The translations under genes were made by a program, and so were the position numbers. 64,000 nt of DNA from Actinoplanes xinjiangensis (GTDB taxonomy: Bacteria; Actinomycetota; Actinomycetes; Mycobacteriales; Micromonosporaceae), in assembly GCF_003148685.1 (NCBI RefSeq), contig NZ_QGGR01000006.1, forward strand, positions 186,001 through 250,000, written 5' to 3'. The notes beneath the pieces are model-generated. The model was not told the origin of the DNA. It saw only the letters and a list, made by a program, of their open reading frames with translations, and did no database searches. Position 1 is the stretch's first letter. Each line of letters begins with the position of its first letter. This document shows positions 15,788 through 22,656 of this stretch, piece after piece.

Positions 15788-15811
15788 CCGCGATCAGGCC
15801 CGGCTGGCCCT

Positions 15812-15844
15812 CACCGCTGTCTCAGCGCGGCTGAGACAGCGGTG
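15812..15844. terminator. Perfect 15-bp hairpin between the membrane-protein gene and the tRNA cluster
   Basis: CACCGCTGTCTCAGC and GCTGAGACAGCGGTG are exact complements around a 3-nt loop. The hairpin lies 24 bp after the membrane-protein stop and 28 bp after the 3' end of the tRNA-Tyr gene on the other strand. It is well placed to end transcription from both sides. There is no T-run. Confidence 0.65.
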
Positions 15845-15872
15845 GGAGCCAGCCGGACTTTCGGCCGGGTGG

Positions 15873-15953
15873 TGCGGGAGGCGGGATTCGAACCCGCTCA
15901 GCGATGCAACCGGTTTACAGCCGGTCCCGACTCTCCAGCGTCGGCGCTCCCGC
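15873..15953 (-). tRNA. tRNA-Tyr (GTA), divergent
   Basis: The folded gene has a 7-bp acceptor stem (GCGGGAG/CTCCCGC), D-stem CCGA/TCGG with GG in the loop, anticodon stem ACCGG/CCGGT with loop CTGTAAA (anticodon GTA), an 11-nt variable region, and T-stem GCGGG/CCCGC with loop TTCGAAT. G1-C72 and A73 fit known bacterial tyrosine identity elements. Unusual points are C at the position of the nearly universal U8, a shorter variable arm than normal tyrosine tRNAs, and no encoded CCA. It is the last of three tRNA genes on one strand. Confidence 0.85.
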
Positions 15954-15975
15954 TCAGCTATCCGGGACGGAACAG

Positions 15976-16048
15976 CTCTCTCGCCAGGATTCGAACCTGG
16001 ATCTCCCGGTCCAGAGCCGGGTGTCGCTGCCAGTTGGACGACGAGAGA
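15976..16048 (-). tRNA. tRNA-Gln (CTG)
   Basis: The 73-nt cloverleaf has acceptor TCTCTCG/CGAGAGA, anticodon stem CCCGG/CCGGG with loop CTCTGGA (anticodon CTG), and T-stem CCAGG/CCTGG with TTCGAAT. U1-A72 and G73 match glutamine identity elements. The D-stem is only three clear pairs and CCA is not encoded. It lies 22 nt before tRNA-Tyr and 9 nt after tRNA-Trp, so all three are probably processed from one transcript. Confidence 0.9.
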
Positions 16049-16057
16049 ATGGAAAAG

Positions 16058-16131
16058 CAGGGGTGACAGGACTCGAACCTGCAACCTTCGGATTTGGAAG
16101 CCGCTGCGCTACCGAATTGCGCCACACCCCT
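16058..16131 (-). tRNA. tRNA-Trp (CCA), with imperfect anticodon stem
   Basis: The acceptor is AGGGGTG/CACCCCT, the D-stem GCGC/GCGC, the anticodon loop TTCCAAA (anticodon CCA) and the T-stem GCAGG/CCTGT with TTCGAGT. A1-U72 and G73 fit bacterial tryptophan identity. In the anticodon stem the outermost (G-A) and innermost (C-U) pairs are mismatched, leaving three Watson-Crick pairs, and CCA is not encoded. It is the first tRNA of the cluster and begins 12 nt after the T-run of an intrinsic terminator. Confidence 0.88.
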
Positions 16132-16143
16132 GTGTGGGAAATG

Positions 16144-16177
16144 AAAAAAGCCGCCGTCCCGGGAATCGGGAGGCGGC
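16144..16177 (-). terminator. Attenuator: intrinsic terminator upstream of the tRNA cluster
   Basis: On the minus strand GCCGCC, then TCCCG, ggaat-type loop, CGGGA and GGCGGC form an 11-bp stem with a single bulged base, followed at once by TTTTTT. It is the only canonical G/C-hairpin-plus-T6 terminator I see in this region. It lies between the leader ORF stop and tRNA-Trp. Only 12 nt separate it from tRNA-Trp, too few for a separate promoter, so the tRNAs must be made by read-through. Confidence 0.8.
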
Positions 16178-16207
16178 ATCGATGCCGGGCGCTAGCTGCG
16201 CCTCCCG
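16167..16207 (-). promoter_or_regulatory. Antiterminator pairing: leader-ORF segment with terminator 5' arm
   Basis: On the minus strand CGGGAGGCG (16199-16207, codons 12-15 of the leader ORF) is the exact complement of CGCCTCCCG (16167-16175), which forms most of the 5' arm of the terminator. If this 9-bp helix forms, the terminator cannot. A competing small hairpin, GGCGC/GCGCC at 16188-16202, spans the leader stop codon and would sequester the antiterminator strand. These are the mutually exclusive folds expected of an attenuator. RNA structure is inferred from complementarity only. Confidence 0.7.
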
Positions 16208-16242
16208 GTGGCTACGGTCTGCTGATACTGCCAGCGCTGCAT
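16192..16242 (-). CDS. Leader peptide MQRWQYQQTVATGRRS, rich in Gln, Trp and Tyr
   Basis: ATG at 16242 is preceded by AGGGGGA at 6-7 nt. The frame runs 16 codons to TAG: Gln2, Arg3, Trp4, Gln5, Tyr6, Gln7, Gln8, then TVATGRRS. Six of the seven residues after Met are glutamine, tryptophan or tyrosine, encoded by CAG (four times), TGG and TAT. The three tRNA genes just downstream read exactly these codons (CTG, CCA, and GTA by wobble). It is probably a regulatory peptide whose translation, not its product, matters. A ribosome stalled at codons 4-8 would leave the segment from codon 12 onward free to pair with the terminator arm. Confidence 0.75.
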   Translation of the reverse strand: MQRWQYQQTVATGRRS

Positions 16243-16278
16243 CGGAGATCCCCCTGGTCGGTGTGGCTTGTGAAAGAG

Positions 16279-16308
16279 ACAGTAATGACTGTCGTGCGCT
16301 AGCGGCAA
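16279..16308 (-). promoter_or_regulatory. Candidate promoter of the leader/tRNA transcript with overlapping palindrome
   Basis: On the minus strand TTGCCG (16303-16308) and TACTGT (16279-16284) are 18 nt apart, a fair match to housekeeping actinobacterial -35/-10 boxes. The start site would lie near 16272, about 30 nt before the leader ATG. The inverted repeat GACAGT-N4-ACTGTC (16278-16293) overlaps the -10 box and could be an operator. There is no sign that the kinase gene upstream shares this promoter. Confidence 0.5.
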
Positions 16309-16348
16309 ACCATTTTCCGACCTGCGGTTCTGGACTTACCGGCCCCTT

Positions 16349-19300
16349 TCACCGGGGCGCGGCCGGGCCATGAGCCGCGCGATTGCCCGACAGGTCGCCG
16401 GTGATGTCGCGGACCGCGGCGAGGGTCCGGTCGGCGGCGGCGCGCAGCGCGGTGACCGTGACCACCGCGGTGTCCAGGTCGCCGGCGAGGGCGGCCTGCT
16501 CGACCCGGTCGGCGACGTCGGCCAGTTCCTGGGCCCCGAGGTTACCGGCGGCGCCTTTGAGCTGGTGGGCGGTGTTGCGCAGGGCGGTGGTGTCGTCCAT
16601 CGCGAGGGCGTGGAAGGCGTCGTCGACCAGAGCCGGTACCTGGGCGGTCAGGCGTCGCAGCAGGCCGGTGAGCGCGGTGTCGTCGAGGTTGGGTGCGGCG
16701 GCGCGCAGCAGGTCGAGGCGTTGTTCGATCTGCCGGCGGGTGGCCGGTTCGGGCGCCGGCGCGCGGTCGGCGGCGCAGCGTTGCAGAGCGTCGGCGATGT
16801 CCTGCGGCATGACGGGTTTGGCGACGTGGTCGTCCATACCGGCGTCGAGGCAGCGGGCCCGGTCCTCGGGCATGGCACCGGCGGTCATCGCGATGATCGG
16901 GATGTGCTGTCCGGATGGCTCGCGGCGGCGGATCTCGGCGGTCGCCGTGTAGCCGTCCATCTCCGGCATCAGGCAGTCCATGAAGATCGCCAGATAGTCG
17001 TGGCTGGTGGCCATGGCGACGGCGACCCGGCCGTCCGGGGCGACGTCGGCGCTGTAGCCGAGACGGGCGAGGATGCCGACGGCGACGGTCTGGTTGATGG
17101 CGTTGTCCTCGACGAGCAGCACGTGGCCCTGCTTCTCCAGACTGGCCGGCAGATCGAGGGTCTGCTCGGTGACCGGGGCGACGACGTCGACCAGGACGTC
17201 GTAGAGCTGCGACTGGCGGATCGGCCGGGTGAGGGACGGGCCGCCGGCCGGTGGCGGGTTGCCGGGGGCGACGAGCCGGACGATCTTGGGCGCGGGGGTG
17301 ACGCCCGCACCGGCGATCGCGGCGGCCGTGCCGGTGTCGCAGAGGGTGAGGTCGAAGGGCCGGCCGGCGGCCGCGGCCCGGATCAGCAGACGGGCGGCGG
17401 CGTCGCCGTCCTCGGCGGCGACCGCGGCCATCGACCAGCCGCCGAGTTTGTCGAGCAGTTCCCGCCGCTCGTCGTCGTCGGCGGTGACGACGAGGACCCG
17501 CAGACCTTCGAGCACCGGACGGTGCAGGGGGCCGGCGTCCTGCGGCGGGCCCAGCGGAATGGTGAAGGCGAAGGTGCTGCCCTGGCCGGGCCGGCTGGTG
17601 AGAGTGATCGCGCCGCCCATCACGGCGACCAGCTCCCGGCAGATGGCCAGGCCGAGCCCGGTGCCGCCGAAGCGCCGGGTGGTGCTGGCGTCGGCCTGGG
17701 TGAACGGCTCGAACAGCTGGCGCTGTTTGTCCTGGTCGATGCCGATACCGGTGTCGGTGACGGCGAACCGCACCGCGAGGTCCGGGCCGGTGGTGTCCGC
17801 GACCGGGACGGCGGTGACCTCGATCCGGCCCTGCTGGGTGAATTTGATCGCGTTGCCGAGCAGGTTGAGCAGCACCTGGCGCAGCTTGCCGGCGTCACCG
17901 CTGACCGGCTGGGACAGCTCGGAGTCGCAGTGCGCCACGAGGGTCAGGTCGCGACCGCCGGTGGTGTCGGCGACCAGGGCGACGACCTCGTCGAGCAGCC
18001 GCCACACCTCGAAGTCGATGCGTTCGGGGACGACCTTGCCCGCTTCGAGCTTGGAGAAGTCGAGGATGTCATTGATCACCGACAGCAGGCCGAGCCCGGC
18101 GTTGCGGATGCCCTCGGCGTAGCGGCGCTGGGTGCCCTCGAGGGTGGTGTCGAGCAGGAGGCCGCTGAGACCGATGACGCCGTTCATCGGGGTCCGGATC
18201 TCGTGGCTCATCGACGCCAGGAACTGCGACTTCAGCCGGGCCATCTCGATCGCCTGGTCCCGGGCCTGTTCGAGGGCGAGCTCGGTCTGCCGGCGGGCGG
18301 TGATGTCGCGGCCGAAGGCGTGGAACGTGGTCCGGCCGTCGCGTTCGATGCGCCAGAGGGTCAGTTCAATCGGGACTTCGACGCCGTCGCAGCGCAGCGC
18401 GAAGATCTCGGTGGGACGGTCGAGCAGCCAGTCCCAGCGGCCGTCGAGGACCCGGCCCAGGCCCTCGGCGTAGCGAACCGGCAGGATCATGTCCAGGACG
18501 GGCAGGCCGATCACCTCGTCGCGCTGCCAGCCGGACAGGCGTTCGGCCTGGCCGTTGAACTCGGTGATGCGGCCCCGGGCGTCGATGCTGACGAACGGGT
18601 CACTGGCCGCCGTCATGATCATCTGGAACTGTTCGCGTTCCACCCGCAGGCGCTGCTCGGCCTCGACCGCGGCGGTGATGTCGTGCGAGATGGTGGAGGC
18701 GCCGATGATCGCGCCGAGCGGGTCACGCAGGGGCCCCATGCTCAGCGAGACGTAGATGGTCTGCCCGTCCTTGCGTACCCGCTGGGTCTCGTGATGCCGG
18801 ATCAGTTCGCCGCGCCGGACCCGGGCGAGCATGTTCTGCTCCTCGCCGGGCCGGTCGGCCGGCAGCAGCAGGGTGACGTCACGGCCGATCATCTCGGCGG
18901 CGGCGTAGCCGTAGAGGCGTTCCGCGCCGGGATTCCAGGTGAGGATGACGCCGTCGAGATCCTTGCTGACGATGGCGTCGTTGGACGCCTCGACGATCGC
19001 CGCGAGCTGCGCGTCCGTCCGGGCCTGGGCGAGGCGGTCGGTGATGTCCTGAACGGCGGCGAAGACGACGGTGCCGTTGTCGCCGTCGACGGCCGCGAGG
19101 CTGATCTCGACGGGGATCTCGGTGCCGTCCTTGCGGACGGCGGTCAACCGGGCGCCGTTGCCCATCCGGTGCGGGGACGGGTCCGCCGTGTACCCGCGCC
19201 GATGGCCGATGTGCCGGGCCCGCAGGGCGGCGGGGACCAGGGACTCGACCGCGGCGCCGATGAGTTCGTGCCGCTCGTACTGGAAGAGCTTCAGCGCGCG

Positions 19301-20419
19301 GGTGTTGGCCAGCACGACGCGGCCCTCGGCGTTGACGCACAGCATGGCCTCGGGGGAAGCGTCGAGCAGACCCTTGAACTTGCTCTCGGCGATGCGTACC
19401 TCGGTGATCTCGGTGATGGCGTTGCAGATGGCGATGACGGTGCCGTCGTCGTCGCGCATCGGGAAGATCGAGGTGACGAAGGTACGGGAGCCGATCTCGT
19501 CCTCGTAGGTCATGGCCTGACCGCGGTCGAGGACCGCCCGGTCACGGCGGACGATCTCGGCCAGTTCCTCCGGCGAGTGCAGATCGTGGTCGGCGAGCCC
19601 GAGGACCTCGCCCTCCGCCCTGTCGTGCAGTTTCTCGAAGGCGGTGGAGGCGAGCAGGTAGCGGCCGTCGAGTCCCTTGACCGAGAACGCGGTGGGGGTG
19701 TGGTGCAGGATGTTGCCCATCTCCTGGCGCTGGCGGAGCTGGCGCTGGGCGGCGGCGGTGGTGGCCTCCATCCGGGCGCCGGTGAACAGTCCGATGAGGG
19801 TCACCAGGGTGACGTTGGCGGCGACCATGAGCGCGAACCGGGTGGACACGGGATACCAGCCGGCGTCCTGGCCGCGGATCAGCAGGAGACCGATCAGCGG
19901 CAGGGCGATCAGCGCGGCTCCCACCAGCCGCCGGGTCAGCACCGCACTGACCGACCTGTCGAAGAGCAGGCGGGCGAACGCGGTCTCCCGCCCGGCGGCG
20001 AGGGTCGCCAGGGACAGCAGGAACGTCGTGACGGTCAGGGCGAGCGGGGCCGCTTGCGGATCGCTGAAGAGCACCGCGTAGCACTCGACCACGCTGAGGC
20101 CGGAGGCGGCGAGCGCGCACCACTGGCTCGCCAGCCGGGTCCACCGCCCGGGCGGGGTGGCGAGCAGCAGAGCCTGCGCGACGGCGAGCGGGAGCAGTGG
20201 GGCGGTCGGGCCGGTGCCCGCGCCCGCCACGGTGAGCAGCGGGAACAGCAGGGCGATGCGGCGTGACCAGGGCCGCCTGAGGTGGGCGATGGCGATCATC
20301 GCGGCGCCCGCCGGGGCCAGGCCCCACCCGGCGGGATGGAAGGACCCCAGAGCCAGAGCGAGCACTCCGGCTGCCAACTGGTACATCGCGGGTGTACGCC
20401 GTGCAGCGAACGGAGGCAT
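16349..20419 (-). CDS. Multi-PAS hybrid sensor histidine kinase with two receivers and Hpt
   Basis: This 1356-residue phosphorelay protein starts with about seven hydrophobic segments (1-215). Four PAS domains follow in series (about 230-350, 350-470, 475-600, 605-725). Next come a HisKA domain with SHEIRTPMNGVIGLSG, HATPase_c (DTGIGIDQDKQ, GGTGLGLAICREL), a divergent receiver (LRVLVVTADDDERRELL), a canonical receiver (VLLVEDNAINQ, MDCLMPEMDGY, Lys in HVAKPVMP) and a C-terminal Hpt domain with HQLKGAAGNLG. All relay steps are thus in one chain. It is divergent from another hybrid kinase, a likely partner. The start is uncertain because no strong Shine-Dalgarno is present. Confidence 0.92.
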   Translation of the reverse strand: MPPFAARRTPAMYQLAAGVLALALGSFHPAGWGLAPAGAAMIAIAHLRRPWSRRIALLFPLLTVAGAGTGPTAPLLPLAVAQALLLATPPGRWTRLASQWCALAASGLSVVECYAVLFSDPQAAPLALTVTTFLLSLATLAAGRETAFARLLFDRSVSAVLTRRLVGAALIALPLIGLLLIRGQDAGWYPVSTRFALMVAANVTLVTLIGLFTGARMEATTAAAQRQLRQRQEMGNILHHTPTAFSVKGLDGRYLLASTAFEKLHDRAEGEVLGLADHDLHSPEELAEIVRRDRAVLDRGQAMTYEDEIGSRTFVTSIFPMRDDDGTVIAICNAITEITEVRIAESKFKGLLDASPEAMLCVNAEGRVVLANTRALKLFQYERHELIGAAVESLVPAALRARHIGHRRGYTADPSPHRMGNGARLTAVRKDGTEIPVEISLAAVDGDNGTVVFAAVQDITDRLAQARTDAQLAAIVEASNDAIVSKDLDGVILTWNPGAERLYGYAAAEMIGRDVTLLLPADRPGEEQNMLARVRRGELIRHHETQRVRKDGQTIYVSLSMGPLRDPLGAIIGASTISHDITAAVEAEQRLRVEREQFQMIMTAASDPFVSIDARGRITEFNGQAERLSGWQRDEVIGLPVLDMILPVRYAEGLGRVLDGRWDWLLDRPTEIFALRCDGVEVPIELTLWRIERDGRTTFHAFGRDITARRQTELALEQARDQAIEMARLKSQFLASMSHEIRTPMNGVIGLSGLLLDTTLEGTQRRYAEGIRNAGLGLLSVINDILDFSKLEAGKVVPERIDFEVWRLLDEVVALVADTTGGRDLTLVAHCDSELSQPVSGDAGKLRQVLLNLLGNAIKFTQQGRIEVTAVPVADTTGPDLAVRFAVTDTGIGIDQDKQRQLFEPFTQADASTTRRFGGTGLGLAICRELVAVMGGAITLTSRPGQGSTFAFTIPLGPPQDAGPLHRPVLEGLRVLVVTADDDERRELLDKLGGWSMAAVAAEDGDAAARLLIRAAAAGRPFDLTLCDTGTAAAIAGAGVTPAPKIVRLVAPGNPPPAGGPSLTRPIRQSQLYDVLVDVVAPVTEQTLDLPASLEKQGHVLLVEDNAINQTVAVGILARLGYSADVAPDGRVAVAMATSHDYLAIFMDCLMPEMDGYTATAEIRRREPSGQHIPIIAMTAGAMPEDRARCLDAGMDDHVAKPVMPQDIADALQRCAADRAPAPEPATRRQIEQRLDLLRAAAPNLDDTALTGLLRRLTAQVPALVDDAFHALAMDDTTALRNTAHQLKGAAGNLGAQELADVADRVEQAALAGDLDTAVVTVTALRAAADRTLAAVRDITGDLSGNRAAHGPAAPR

Positions 20420-20491
20420 TTCTTTGAGTTACCACCTTCGAACCGGTTTGAGAGGAAGATTCTGAATAGCGTTACTCACGAGGAGGCCGTC

Positions 20492-22579
20492 ATGGCAACC
20501 GTCCTGGTCGTCGACGACGTCGCCGAGAACCGTGACCTGGTCACCATGCTGCTCAGCTGCCGCGGCCACGATGTTCTGGAAGCCAGCGACGGGGTCGGCG
20601 CACTGGACGTGGTGCGCGCCCAGCATCCGGACATCGTCGTCTCGGACGTCCTGATGCCCGGCATCGACGGCCTCGAACTGGTGCACCGGCTGCGCTCCGA
20701 CGCCGACCCGGTGACGGCCAGTTCCCCGGTCATCTTCTACACCGCCAACTATCTGGAGCCGGAGACCCGGCCGATCGCCGACGCCTGCGGAGTGTCCCGG
20801 GTGGTGCTGCGCGGCGCCGACCCGCGGGAGCTGCTGGACGCCGTCGACGAGGTGCTGGCCGCCGGGCCGGTGGACGTCAACGTCGGCTCCGCGGCCGACT
20901 TCGCCCGGGTGCACAGCCAGGCGGTGAACGCCAAACTGGTCGAGAAGGACCGCGCGCTGCGGCACCGGGAACGGCAGTTCGAGGCGATGGCGACCGCGTC
21001 ACCGGTCGGGATCGCCCTGCTCGGCGCGGACGGCTCCGCCACGTACGTGAACCCGCGGCTCGCCGAGATCACCGGACAGCCGGCCGGCCGGCTGTCCGGG
21101 GTCGGCTGGCTGATCTGCCTGGACGCGGCCGTACGCGGCGAGGCCGTCGACGCGGTCCGCACCACCTCGGCCGCCGCGATCGAGCACCGGTACCGCACCC
21201 ACCTGATCCGTGAGGACCTGACCGACCGCTGGCTGCGGGTGCACCTGCGCCCGTTTCCGGACACCAGTAGCGACGTGGCCGGCGCCGTCGTCATTGTCGA
21301 CGACATCTCCGACGTGGTGGCGGCCGAGGAACGGATCGCCCACGAGGCCCGGCAGCGGCAGGAGGAGGCGGCCGGCCACGACGCCGAACGCCTGGACAGT
21401 CTGCGCCGGATGGCCGGCGGCATCGCGCACGACTTCAACAACCTGCTCGGCTCGATGCTCGGATTCACCCAGCTGGTCAGCGACGCCATCACCGACGAGA
21501 AGGACCGCGGCGGCGTCGCGGGCGCGGCCGCGACCATCATGCTGGAGGACCTGGAGCAGGTGACGCTGGGCGGCCGGCGGGCCACCAAACTGACCGAGCA
21601 GCTGCTGGCGTTCGGCCGCCGGGAGATCAACGAGCCGGTCGTCGTCGAGCTGAAGGCGTTCATCACCGCGTTCGCGCGGGAGCTGACCGGGGAGAACGTC
21701 AGCGTCACCGTGTGGCTGTCCGAGGACACGCCGTCGGCCCGGATCGACCGGCGCGGCCTGGACCGGCTGCTGCACCTCCTGCTTCGCAACGCAGGCGAGG
21801 CGATGCCCGGCGGCGGCGTGGTCACCATCAGCGCCCGGAAGGACCCGGTGCTCGGTGCGGCGGTGATCGAGGTGACCGACACCGGTTGCGGGATGACGCC
21901 GGAGGTCCAGCGGCGCGCGTTCGAGCCGTTCTTCTCCACCAAGCAGGACGTACGGACCGCCGGTCTGGGTCTGTCCACAGCGCACGGGATCGTCACGCAG
22001 GCCGGTGGCGAGATCACACTGACCTCGCAGCGTGAGACCGGTACGACGGTGCGGGTCTGTCTGCCGGCCGTGACACCCGCCGGGCCGGGGGAGCAGTCCG
22101 GCCTGCCGGCGACCGGGACCCGCGACCGGGCCGGCGACGTCACCGTGCTGCTGGTCGACGACGACGAGCCGCTGCGCCGGGCCGCCGAACGGTTCATCAC
22201 CAAGGGCGGCTACCGGGTGCTGGCCGCCGCCGACGGACCGGCCGCGCTGGCGCTGGCCGAGGCGCACCCCGGCCCGATCCACTGCCTGGTCACCGATGTG
22301 GTGATGCCCGGGATGGACGGCCGGCAGTTGGCGCACCACCTGCTCGGCGTACGGCCCCAGCTGAAGGTCGTCTTCATCTCCGGATTCGCCGAGGCGCTGA
22401 TCGCCGAGGACGGCACCTCGCTGGAGCCCGGCGGCAGGATCATCGCGAAGCCGTTCACCGGCGCCGAGCTGCGGGAGGCGATCGGCGCGGCGCTCCTCAC
22501 CGGTCCGCTGGCGGCGGGCTCGTCGGCGGCCGGGCCGGTGGCGGCCGTTTCGGTGGAGACCGGCACTACCCGCCGATGA
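20492..22579 (+). CDS. Receiver-PAS-kinase-receiver hybrid sensor
   Basis: This 695-residue cytosolic protein begins with a receiver (VLVVDDVAENRDL, Asp in IVVSDVLMPGIDG). It continues with a PAS domain (about 155-270), a HisKA box GGIAHDFNNLLGSMLGF, HATPase_c (TDTGCGMTPEVQRRAFEPFFSTK, GLGLSTAHGIV) and a C-terminal receiver (VLLVDDDEPLRRA, VTDVVMPGMDG, AKPF). The FNNLLG-type H-box and C-terminal receiver follow the pattern of kinases that regulate their own receiver. The ATG at 20492 has GAGGAGG 6 nt before it. The N-terminal receiver could accept phosphate from the Hpt of the divergent kinase. Confidence 0.92.
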   Translation: MATVLVVDDVAENRDLVTMLLSCRGHDVLEASDGVGALDVVRAQHPDIVVSDVLMPGIDGLELVHRLRSDADPVTASSPVIFYTANYLEPETRPIADACGVSRVVLRGADPRELLDAVDEVLAAGPVDVNVGSAADFARVHSQAVNAKLVEKDRALRHRERQFEAMATASPVGIALLGADGSATYVNPRLAEITGQPAGRLSGVGWLICLDAAVRGEAVDAVRTTSAAAIEHRYRTHLIREDLTDRWLRVHLRPFPDTSSDVAGAVVIVDDISDVVAAEERIAHEARQRQEEAAGHDAERLDSLRRMAGGIAHDFNNLLGSMLGFTQLVSDAITDEKDRGGVAGAAATIMLEDLEQVTLGGRRATKLTEQLLAFGRREINEPVVVELKAFITAFARELTGENVSVTVWLSEDTPSARIDRRGLDRLLHLLLRNAGEAMPGGGVVTISARKDPVLGAAVIEVTDTGCGMTPEVQRRAFEPFFSTKQDVRTAGLGLSTAHGIVTQAGGEITLTSQRETGTTVRVCLPAVTPAGPGEQSGLPATGTRDRAGDVTVLLVDDDEPLRRAAERFITKGGYRVLAAADGPAALALAEAHPGPIHCLVTDVVMPGMDGRQLAHHLLGVRPQLKVVFISGFAEALIAEDGTSLEPGGRIIAKPFTGAELREAIGAALLTGPLAAGSSAAGPVAAVSVETGTTRR

Positions 22580-22656
22580 TCGTGCGATCCCGGCTCACCC
22601 CGGACCCGGCCGCCCCGCCGATCGTGTCGATCACGAACGGCGGAGCGGCCGCCCGC

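Noticed and set aside
15873..16131. tRNA cluster as a phage or integrative-element attachment site
   Set aside because: No integrase, no repeated 3' tRNA end and no other mobile genes are visible nearby.
16144..16177. Simple transcription terminator of the hybrid kinase gene
   Set aside because: It is almost 170 nt beyond the kinase stop, after a promoter-like sequence and a leader ORF, and only 12 nt before tRNA-Trp, so an attenuator explains its place better. A contribution to kinase termination is not excluded.
16370..20266. A 1298-codon plus-strand open frame opposite the hybrid kinase
   Set aside because: It is an antisense shadow caused by GC-rich codon use. The minus strand carries clear PAS, kinase, receiver and Hpt motifs.
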